Source: Gracilibacteraceae bacterium
GTDB lineage: Bacteria; Bacillota; Desulfitobacteriia; Desulfitobacteriales; Syntrophobotulaceae
DNA length: 12,505 nt
Direction of reading: 5' to 3'
Assembly (NCBI GenBank): GCA_031255985.1
Contig: JAIRRL010000039.1
Location: 1 to 12,505 of the forward strand
In this document: piece by piece, positions 1-6,088 of the stretch
How the letters are laid out: each line of letters opens with the position of its first letter
How positions within the stretch are numbered: the stretch's first letter is position 1
Program-made: the position numbers and the translations under genes
The notes under the pieces: model-generated
Told to the model about the DNA's origin: nothing
The model's database searches: none
The model's input: the letters and a program-made list of their open reading frames with translations, nothing else

Positions 1-157
1 CCCCGCCCCAAGGGGCGGAGAGATAAAGCGAAGATACCTTTAGCGGGCGCAAACCGGCGTAGCGGCCCAATTCGGCCAGCGCGCGCCGCAAATAATCCTC
101 TCTCGGTTCAATATTGGAGCCGAGACTCAAATAAGCTACGGTTTCAGACGGCGTCAT
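1..157 (-). CDS. folK: HPPK, 2-amino-4-hydroxy-6-hydroxymethyldihydropteridine diphosphokinase, partial (N-terminal 52 residues)
   Basis: Known role of the family: transfers pyrophosphate from ATP to 6-hydroxymethyl-7,8-dihydropterin, the step between FolB and FolP in folate synthesis, in the cytosol. Seen: the frame reads from ATG at 157 to the window edge with no stop, giving 52 residues. They contain the HPPK N-terminal signature AYLSLGSNIEPRE (residues 8-20), an amphipathic helix, and the strand KVSSLYLSAPWGG (40-52), which matches the family pattern V..S..Y...P.G. The catalytic ATP-binding half lies outside the window. The start overlaps the end of folB by 14 bases, so translation is probably coupled. 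The ORF is too short for a length-filtered gene scan but is real by motif and context. Identity is sure; only its completeness is unknown. Confidence 0.93.
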   Translation of the reverse strand, partial: MTPSETVAYLSLGSNIEPREDYLRRALAELGRYAGLRPLKVSSLYLSAPWGG

Positions 158-542
158 TTATGGCGCCGTCCGCGTTTTTTTCCCGCGCCCGGTAAACCTC
201 TGCGGAAACATCGGCAAAATTCTCTTTCAGCGGCGCCCCCGGCTTGTGAACCGTCACTCGCGCCGCCGCGCAGTCAAAACTACCGAGCAAATCAACAGCG
301 ATTTGTTCGGCCAGCGTCTCAATCAGCCTGTATTTATTCTCCGTCACCCGCCATTTGACCGCCCGCGCCACATGAGCGTAATTGACCGTCACGCTCAGAT
401 CGTCCGCCGGGGCGTATTCCGTCGGCCGCAAATATAAATCCACGTCAATAATAAATTTTTGCCCCAGTTCCGCTTCCGCCGGATTGACGCCGTGAAAAGC
501 GTGAAAGGTCAGTCCTTTGATATGCAAACAATCATTTATCAT
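144..542 (-). CDS. folB: Dihydroneopterin aldolase
   Basis: Known role: cleaves 7,8-dihydroneopterin to 6-hydroxymethyl-7,8-dihydropterin and glycolaldehyde; acts in the cytosol as a ring-shaped homo-octamer. Seen: 132 residues, close to the usual 120-130. The sequence holds FHAFHGVNPAEAELGQKF (13-30) with the pterin-side Glu23, VNYAHV (53-58) with Tyr55, LIETLAEQIA (73-82) with the pterin-anchoring Glu75, and VHKPGAPL (98-105) with Lys100. These match the catalytic Glu22, Tyr54 and Lys100 of the Staphylococcus aureus enzyme as I recall it. ATG at 542 overlaps the end of folP by 11 bases, and its stop lies within the start of folK, so folP-folB-folK are interlocked. All key residues are present and nothing suggests decay. 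Confidence 0.97.
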   Translation of the reverse strand: MINDCLHIKGLTFHAFHGVNPAEAELGQKFIIDVDLYLRPTEYAPADDLSVTVNYAHVARAVKWRVTENKYRLIETLAEQIAVDLLGSFDCAAARVTVHKPGAPLKENFADVSAEVYRAREKNADGAINDAV

Positions 543-1767
543 TTGTTTCCCCCTTGCTGTATCCTGGCTCCGGTCCCACGGCGGCGGTCATAGCGGCGGT
601 CATAGCCAAAGCCCGGCAGTGAGCGGCTACGTCATGCGCGCGGATTATATCCGCCCCCGCCGCCGCCGCCAGGACATTGGCGGCCAAGGTCGCCTCCAGC
701 CGTTCCTCAGTTTTAAGACCGGTTGCGTGACCGATAACCGATTTGCGCGAAGCGGCGAACAGGATCGGCAAACCGTAAGCGGTCAGTTCCGCCAAGCGGC
801 GCATAGTTTCCAGGTTTTGGGCCGGAGTCTTGCCAAAACCGATACCCGGATCAACTATCAGCGCTTCCGCCGGCAAACCGGCTTTCAGAGCCAGGTTTAC
901 GCTTTCGTCCCAAACCCGCATTATATCCCCGATTACATCCCCCGCGCCCGGGGTCGCCCGGTTGTGCGTCAGCACCACCGCCGCGCCGTAGGCCGCCGCC
1001 GCCGCCGCCATATCGGGATCGGCGCGCAGTCCCCATATATCATTCAGGATGTGAGCGCCGGCGGCCAGGGCCTTCGCCGCCACCGCCGCTTTCCGTGTAT
1101 CCACGGAAAGCAGGACGGCGCGGCCGGCCAGCGCCGCCACCACCGGTTCCAAACGCTCCCATTCCGCGGCGGCGCTAACCGGGCTATACCCCGGTCGCGT
1201 TGACTCCCCCCCCAGGTCTATTATCTCCGCCCCTTCCTCCGTCATTTCCAGTCCCCGGCGGATCGCCGCGGCCGGCTCGGTATAGCGGCCGCCATCCGAA
1301 AAAGAATCCGGCGTCAGATTCAAAATACCCATCACCGCCGGCCGTCCCCGCCTTAGCTCTAACCGCCGGCCGCCGCCGCAAAGCACAAATCCGTCCCCGC
1401 CCTCTTGTAACCGCCGCACCAAATCGCCCACCGCGGCTCCGAGCGCCCGCAAGCCAAAAGGCTGCGCTTTCAGCTTTTGGGCCAGGGCCAGGAGTTGCTT
1501 ATGACTGCCCAAAAGCAACACGTCGCTCTCCCGCCGGCCGCCCGTAATCACATCCCGGTGGATCGCCGCGTCCCCGCCTAAGGAAAGCATCTCCTGCTTC
1601 AGAATCAGGGCCGCCGGGGCGGAAACCGCCGGCGCCAGCACCGCCCGGCTGAAAGCTTTGCCCACCATGCGCTGAATTCCGCGCCCATCGACGCCCACCG
1701 CCTCCATCGCCTCAATGGCGGCGGCTATGTTCTGAATATTCAGCCAACGAATCCGCTCCGTGCCCAC
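532..1767 (-). CDS. folP: Dihydropteroate synthase with Firmicute-type N-terminal extension
   Basis: Known role: condenses hydroxymethyl-dihydropterin pyrophosphate with p-aminobenzoate to give 7,8-dihydropteroate; this is the sulfonamide target. Seen: 411 residues from a GTG start, against about 270-280 for the E. coli type. The TIM-barrel DHPS domain covers about 143-395: VMGILNLTPDSFSDGG (145-160), IIDLGGESTRPG (182-193), LSVDTRK (220-226), HILNDIWGL (239-247), VDPGIGFGKT (305-314), SRKSVIG (340-346) and IIRAHDV (374-380). Residues 1-140 form an extra domain with LKQEMLSLGGDAA (56-68) and KLKAQPFGL (98-106), an extension I recognise from other Bacillota FolP proteins but whose function I do not know. 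The start lies 2 bases past the glycosyltransferase stop, with a purine-rich GGAAGAGGG just upstream. The last 25 residues hold a duplicated MTAA. Confidence 0.97.
   Translation of the reverse strand: MGTERIRWLNIQNIAAAIEAMEAVGVDGRGIQRMVGKAFSRAVLAPAVSAPAALILKQEMLSLGGDAAIHRDVITGGRRESDVLLLGSHKQLLALAQKLKAQPFGLRALGAAVGDLVRRLQEGGDGFVLCGGGRRLELRRGRPAVMGILNLTPDSFSDGGRYTEPAAAIRRGLEMTEEGAEIIDLGGESTRPGYSPVSAAAEWERLEPVVAALAGRAVLLSVDTRKAAVAAKALAAGAHILNDIWGLRADPDMAAAAAAYGAAVVLTHNRATPGAGDVIGDIMRVWDESVNLALKAGLPAEALIVDPGIGFGKTPAQNLETMRRLAELTAYGLPILFAASRKSVIGHATGLKTEERLEATLAANVLAAAAGADIIRAHDVAAHCRALAMTAAMTAAVGPEPGYSKGETNDK
581..604. repeat. 12-bp perfect tandem repeat (two copies) in the folP C-terminal coding end
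   Basis: Two adjacent identical copies of GCGGCGGTCATA on the plus strand. The unit is a multiple of three, so it keeps the folP frame and encodes Met-Thr-Ala-Ala twice near the C-terminus, beyond the conserved DHPS barrel. It is probably a replication-slippage duplication that the tail tolerates. Confidence 0.8.
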
Positions 1768-1769
1768 GC

Positions 1770-2960
1770 CTACTTGGCCCTCTTCCGTTTCCGGCCGCTG
1801 TCAAAAAGACATTGCTGATAAATCCGCAGCACGTTAGCGGCGACATTGTCCGCCCTGACCTCGTCCGCCGCGCCCAGAACAATATCTCGCATACGGGTAT
1901 AGGCGTCGGTGGTCATATCGCGCACAAGGCGCAGCTTCTCCCCCATCTCCGCCGCCGTTTTAAAAACGAACCCGTTCTCTCCGTCCCGGACGCGATCTTC
2001 ATTTAACTGGTCGTAAAGCTGCAGGGCCGGCAATCCCGTCGCCATTCCCTCCAGCAAAGATATGGAGTCTGTGTCGGTGAGCGAAGCCGTGATATAAGCC
2101 TTGCAAAGGCGGTAATAAAACGGCAGTTTTTCGTGTTCCACTTTGCCGACAAAAATCACCCTGTCCGTGACTCCGCATTGCCGGGCCAGATTTTGCAAAT
2201 CAGGCAAAGCCGGCCCGTCGCCGATGATCAGCAGACAAATATCGTCCTCCGGCCGCACGGCTTCCTGCCAGAAACGGATGAGCGTATCCACGTTTTTTTC
2301 CGAGCCGAGCCGCCCGACAAAACATGTGAGCATGGCGGAGGGCGTCAGGGTGTGAGCGGTGCGAAAAGCGCGCTCCTCCTCTGCCGGCGCGGCCAGGGGC
2401 GTGAATATCTCCATCTCCACCGGGTTGCGAATGACGGTGACGGCTTTTTCCACTCCCAGCGTGTGGAAAAACTCCTCGCATTTGCGCGACGGCCCGATCA
2501 GGGCGTTAGCGCTTTTGGCCAGTAATTTAAGGTATTTATGGGAAAAATAAGTAGCCGCCCGGATAAAGGGGCGGGGAGAAATATAATATATATAATTATC
2601 GTACATGGTGTGCAAAGTATAAACGAGCGGCTTGCGCAGCAATTTGGCGGCGGCGAGACCGGAAAGCCCGACTCCCATTTCCGTGTGGATGTGGATGATA
2701 TCCGGGTCAAAAGAGCGAATAAGAGCCAAACGCTGAGAACTGATAGGCAAAGCGGCGCCATAGCCGTATATCCGCCGCACCCGCAGCGCGGGACAATGCA
2801 GAACGCCGTCTTTCAGGTAATGATAGCCGGCGCTTGCGTCCGCCGTCACAATCAGGACTTCATGCCCCATGGAGCGCAGCCCCCGCGCCAAAGCGCGGAC
2901 ATGGGTGACGACGCCGTTAATGGCGTTCAGGTACATTTCCGTGAACAGAGCTATGCGCAT
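1770..2960 (-). CDS. GT4-family glycosyltransferase, resembling diacylglycerol glucosyltransferases
   Basis: Seen: 396 residues from ATG at 2960, which has GGAG five bases upstream and begins MRIALFTEMYLNAINGVVTHV, the usual GT-B N-terminus. The frame stays open further upstream, but that part overlaps fhs and is Arg/Gly-rich shadow. The N-terminal acceptor domain has IIHIHTEMGVGLSG (88-101) and LHTMYDNYIYYI (117-128), as in Firmicute lipoteichoic-acid anchor glucosyltransferases. The nucleotide-sugar domain has GRLGSEKN (216-223) with Arg217 and Lys222 for the diphosphate, IIGDGP (245-250) and SISLLEGMATGLP (299-311). In the E-x7-E motif the first acidic residue is Asp296, the second Glu304. 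Known family role: transfer of a hexose from a nucleotide sugar to a lipid or glycan at the inner face of the membrane. The exact acceptor is inference. It lies 11 bases after fhs and 2 before folP. Confidence 0.9.
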   Translation of the reverse strand: MRIALFTEMYLNAINGVVTHVRALARGLRSMGHEVLIVTADASAGYHYLKDGVLHCPALRVRRIYGYGAALPISSQRLALIRSFDPDIIHIHTEMGVGLSGLAAAKLLRKPLVYTLHTMYDNYIYYISPRPFIRAATYFSHKYLKLLAKSANALIGPSRKCEEFFHTLGVEKAVTVIRNPVEMEIFTPLAAPAEEERAFRTAHTLTPSAMLTCFVGRLGSEKNVDTLIRFWQEAVRPEDDICLLIIGDGPALPDLQNLARQCGVTDRVIFVGKVEHEKLPFYYRLCKAYITASLTDTDSISLLEGMATGLPALQLYDQLNEDRVRDGENGFVFKTAAEMGEKLRLVRDMTTDAYTRMRDIVLGAADEVRADNVAANVLRIYQQCLFDSGRKRKRAK

Positions 2961-2971
2961 AAAAACTCCAT

Positions 2972-4642
2972 TTAAAACAGGCCCGTTATCCGGCCGGCGG
3001 CGTCGATGTCCATGGCGGCGGCCGCCGGTTTTTTCGGCAGGCCGGGCATAGTCATAATATCGCCGGTAATGACTACGATGAACCCGGCGCCCGCCGACAG
3101 GCGCAGTTCGCGCGCGTGAACGGTGAAGCCCTCCGGCCGCCCCAACCGCGCCGGGTCGTCGGAAAGAGAATATTGGGTTTTGGCCACGCAAACCGGCAAA
3201 CCCCCGTATCCCGCCGCCTCATACTGACGCAAAGAAGCTTCCGCTTCCTTGGAGAAATTGACTCCGTCCGCGCCATAGATTTCACGGCATATGATCTCAA
3301 TCTTGGCGCGAAGCGGGGCCTGGGCGTCGTAAAGCGGGTGAAAATCCGCCGGCCGGCCGGTCAGAGTGCGCAGAACCGTTTCCGCCAGTTCGACCCCGCC
3401 CGCGCCGCCGCGGGTAAAAACCTCGGACAGCGCGGTCTCGGCGCCGAGTTTTGCGCAGCGCTCCCGGATAAAAGCCAGTTCCCGCGCTGTGTCGCTCGGA
3501 AAACGGTTCAGCGCGACAATCACGGGCAAGCCAAATTTTCCTATGTTCTCTAAATGTTTTTCCAGATTAACAATGCCCCGCTCCAAGGCGGGCATATCCT
3601 CAACAACCAGATTATTCGCGGCGGCGCCGCCATTATATTTGAGCGCCCGCACTGTAGCGACCAGCACGGTCAAATCCGGGCGCAGCCCCGCCATGCGGCA
3701 CTTGAGGTCAAAGAATTTTTCCGCGCCGAGGTCAGCGCCAAACCCGGCTTCCGTCACCAGAATATCCGCCAGTTTCAGTCCGAGTTTGGTGGCGATAACG
3801 CTGTTGCAGCCATGCGCGATATTGGCGAAAGGCCCGCCGTGAATGAATACGGGCGTGTTCTCCAGCGTCTGCACCAGATTGGGTTTGACGGCGTCTTTGA
3901 GCAATAGCGCCATCGCGCCGTCGGCCGAAAGATCGCGCGCCGTGACGGGGCTGCCGTCATAGGTGTAAGCGACGACAATTTTACCGCAGCGTTCTTTCAA
4001 ATCCATCAGATCTTCTGCCAGGCAGAGGATGGCCATGACCTCCGAAGCCACTGTGATGTCAAAGCCGCTTTCGCGCGGGACGCCGTCCGCCCGGCCGCCG
4101 AGACCCAGCACAATATGGCGGAGAGCGCGGTCATTCATGTCGAGGACGCGGCGAAACACCATCCGGCGCGAATCAATACCGAGCGGATTGCCTTGCTGAA
4201 GCGAATTGTCCAGCATGGCGGCCAGCAAGTTATGCGCCGAAGTGACCGCGTGAAAATCGCCGGTAAAATGTAAATTGATGTCTTCCATCGGCGCCGCCTG
4301 AGCGTAACCGCCGCCGGCCGCCCCGCCTTTGACGCCGAAGCAGGGGCCTAAGGACGGTTCCCGCAGGGCGATTATCGCTTTTTGCCCCATTTGCGCCAGC
4401 GCTTGGCCCAAACCGACGGTCGTGGTGGTTTTCCCCTCGCCCGCCGGAGTCGGATTGACGGCCGTGACCAAAATCAGTTTGCCGTCCGGCCGGTCTTTGA
4501 CCCGCCGCCACACATCCAGGTTTATTTTAGCCTTGTACGGCCCATAATATTCCAGGTCGCTTTCCTCCAGCCCGATTTGGGCCGCCACTTCGCCAATCCG
4601 CTTCAGCTCCGCTTCCTGGGCGATTTGAATATCAGTTTTCAT
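2972..4642 (-). CDS. fhs: Formate--tetrahydrofolate ligase (10-formyl-THF synthetase)
   Basis: Known role: ATP-dependent joining of formate and tetrahydrofolate to 10-formyl-THF. It is used in acetogens for the methyl branch of the Wood-Ljungdahl pathway and elsewhere to supply formyl groups for purines and fMet-tRNA; cytosolic. Seen: 556 residues, the usual length. The P-loop TPAGEGKT is at 65-72, family signature GVKGGAAGGGY at 103-113, and the second signature VATVRALKYNGG follows at about 329-340 with FDLKCR just before it. FANIAHGCNSVIAT and the C-terminal GDIMTMPGLPKKPAA are also intact. ATG at 4642 has a purine-rich leader (GGGGAAAGGACTGGAAG) and follows the second DUF881 gene by 33 bases, the largest gap in this operon. 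Placement next to folP-folB-folK joins folate synthesis with one-carbon loading. Confidence 0.98.
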   Translation of the reverse strand: MKTDIQIAQEAELKRIGEVAAQIGLEESDLEYYGPYKAKINLDVWRRVKDRPDGKLILVTAVNPTPAGEGKTTTTVGLGQALAQMGQKAIIALREPSLGPCFGVKGGAAGGGYAQAAPMEDINLHFTGDFHAVTSAHNLLAAMLDNSLQQGNPLGIDSRRMVFRRVLDMNDRALRHIVLGLGGRADGVPRESGFDITVASEVMAILCLAEDLMDLKERCGKIVVAYTYDGSPVTARDLSADGAMALLLKDAVKPNLVQTLENTPVFIHGGPFANIAHGCNSVIATKLGLKLADILVTEAGFGADLGAEKFFDLKCRMAGLRPDLTVLVATVRALKYNGGAAANNLVVEDMPALERGIVNLEKHLENIGKFGLPVIVALNRFPSDTARELAFIRERCAKLGAETALSEVFTRGGAGGVELAETVLRTLTGRPADFHPLYDAQAPLRAKIEIICREIYGADGVNFSKEAEASLRQYEAAGYGGLPVCVAKTQYSLSDDPARLGRPEGFTVHARELRLSAGAGFIVVITGDIMTMPGLPKKPAAAAMDIDAAGRITGLF

Positions 4643-4666
4643 CGTTGCTTCCAGTCCTTTCCCCTC

Positions 4667-4678
4667 TGATAATTATCA
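4667..4678. repeat. 12-bp perfect palindrome TGATAATTATCA between the second DUF881 gene and fhs
   Basis: The sequence equals its own reverse complement over 12 bases. It covers the stop codon of the upstream DUF881 gene and lies 25 bases ahead of the fhs start, in the largest internal gap of the operon. It resembles part of AT-rich dimeric-regulator sites such as Fur or PerR boxes but is shorter than either. Whether it is an operator is unknown. Confidence 0.4.
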
Positions 4679-5374
4679 TGTACTCGTGCGGCTGGCGTAA
4701 TCAAAATAATAATTGCCTTTATACGAAGGAAGCGTCACTTCCTCTTTTGTCAGGTCAACGCGCATCCCCGCCTGCTTCAAAGAGAGAACTTCGAGCCGGT
4801 TGAGGTAGTCGTACAGCATATCCGGATCGCCGATGGCGAGGATTTCATATGTTGTAGCGCCGATGCGGCCTATCGGCACGGAATTTATCAAAATAGTCGC
4901 GTTTCCGCTCAGAACGACCGAACTGGACGCTACGACCCGCTGGCCGTTGACGCTGATAGCCTCCGCTCCGGCAAAACGCAAGATATTGATAATATTGCAC
5001 ACATCATCCGTGTTGATAGGAAACAACACCGCTAAATCCGGGCCGCTGTCCGTGATGACCATTTTCACTCCCAGCCCGTTTACCGGGATGGTGCCGTCCT
5101 GAATTTTCAGCTGTTCCAGCTGAGCGGCCAGCAAGGGATTGGTATCCCCGGTTTCGCGCAGGCGGTTCAGTTCCGCAGTCACATGGTTATTCTCCTCCAG
5201 CAGCCGCGCGTTTTCCTCTTGCAGCGAGGTCAGTACTCCGGAAATCTGGTTCAGGCGTTCAACTTGAATTTGTTCCGCCATATCAAGACTTCGCTTGGTT
5301 TCGATCTGTAAAGAAATGAGAATTCCCACGATCAAGGCGGCAATTGTCGCCACTCCGGCCAGACGCCTGTTCAT
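4676..5374 (-). CDS. DUF881 family membrane-anchored coiled-coil protein (second of pair)
   Basis: Seen: 232 residues. A short basic N-terminus (MNRR) is followed by one membrane helix (about 6-23), a coiled-coil (about 30-73, with LQEENARLLEENNHV), and the DUF881 globular domain (about 95-215). That domain shows VNGLGVKMVITDS (98-110), IINILRFAGAEAISVNGQRV (128-147) and EILAIGDPDMLYDYL (177-191). The topology predicts an extracytoplasmic coiled-coil and domain. The family is the B. subtilis YlxW/YlxX type, found near division genes; its biochemical function is not established. ATG at 5374 overlaps the preceding DUF881 stop in an ATGA arrangement, with GGGAGGGGGG just upstream, so the pair is translationally coupled and likely works together. 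It is divergent from its neighbour and carries extra residues between the conserved blocks. Confidence 0.9.
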   Translation of the reverse strand: MNRRLAGVATIAALIVGILISLQIETKRSLDMAEQIQVERLNQISGVLTSLQEENARLLEENNHVTAELNRLRETGDTNPLLAAQLEQLKIQDGTIPVNGLGVKMVITDSGPDLAVLFPINTDDVCNIINILRFAGAEAISVNGQRVVASSSVVLSGNATILINSVPIGRIGATTYEILAIGDPDMLYDYLNRLEVLSLKQAGMRVDLTKEEVTLPSYKGNYYFDYASRTST

Positions 5375-6087
5375 GTCCCCCCCTCCCGCGCCTGGGCGGC
5401 AAATCGAATGGGCCGCGTCTTGGCGGCGGGAACGCTCAGATGCTGAGTCGGGATCTCCAATTCCCTGGTGATGCCGTACTGCTGCTGATAATATCCCAAT
5501 TTATCCCAAAAATAAAACTGCAGAGCCGCCCGCAAATCAGACTGATTACCCAAGGCCACTATTCGGTAAGGAGGACTTTGCCGCGTCCCGTTTATCTGAA
5601 TAAAAGCGCCGCTGCAAAAAATCTCCGTCTGCCCCGTCACCCGCTGGTCATTGACGGCGATGGCCTCGGCCCCCCCGCTCCATAAAACATTGACGAGCTG
5701 GCGCAAATATTGCTCATGAATCACATAATTGCCGTAACCCTCGCTCTCCCGCACCACCGCGTCGTCCAAAACGACGCGGATACCCGGCCCCGTCAATTCG
5801 ACCTGACCCGCGTTCAGACGCGCCGCGTCCATCTGTTCCCCCGCCAGGGCCGAAACGTTCCGACTGTTTTGCAATTGGGTCAATTCCTGCCGGAGACGCT
5901 CGTTTTCCGCCGCCAGGCCCTCGTTTTCGATTTCCAGCTGCAACAATCCGGGCAAACCGGTGGGATAAGGGGTTTCGGCTGAGATGGTCAAATTGGATTT
6001 TAAGAGAGTGCCCATCAAAATGGCAGCCAAAAACACAGCTCCGGTGATAAGCAGATTCTTTCGCTTATCCTTCGCCGCGCCGCTCAC
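5371..6087 (-). CDS. DUF881 family membrane-anchored coiled-coil protein (first of pair)
   Basis: Seen: 238 residues from GTG at 6087, two bases beyond the ftsH stop (one base between them). The frame is open further upstream but there it is an Arg-rich shadow of the ftsH tail, so I reject the longer form. From GTG the protein has a basic stretch KDKRK (6-10), a membrane helix (about 12-29), a coiled-coil (about 46-73) and the DUF881 domain: ELTGPGIRVVLDDAV (97-111), LVNVLWSGGAEAIAVNDQRV (131-150), CSGAFIQING (158-167) and PPYRIVALGNQSDL (172-185). Most of the protein should lie outside the membrane. Role unknown; relatives sit in division or cell-wall clusters. The usual small basic membrane protein (DUF1290/Sbp) that lies between paired DUF881 genes in many Bacillota is missing here. 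Confidence 0.9.
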   Translation of the reverse strand: MSGAAKDKRKNLLITGAVFLAAILMGTLLKSNLTISAETPYPTGLPGLLQLEIENEGLAAENERLRQELTQLQNSRNVSALAGEQMDAARLNAGQVELTGPGIRVVLDDAVVRESEGYGNYVIHEQYLRQLVNVLWSGGAEAIAVNDQRVTGQTEIFCSGAFIQINGTRQSPPYRIVALGNQSDLRAALQFYFWDKLGYYQQQYGITRELEIPTQHLSVPAAKTRPIRFAAQAREGGT

Positions 6088-6088
6088 A

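Noticed and set aside
517..1203. 228-codon plus-strand frame opposite folP
   Set aside because: Antisense shadow of a gene with intact conserved motifs; no start signal or domain.
2961..3191. 77-residue upstream extension of the glycosyltransferase frame
   Set aside because: It overlaps the end of fhs, is Arg/Gly-rich shadow sequence, and the ATG at 2960 has a GGAG site and the family's normal N-terminus.
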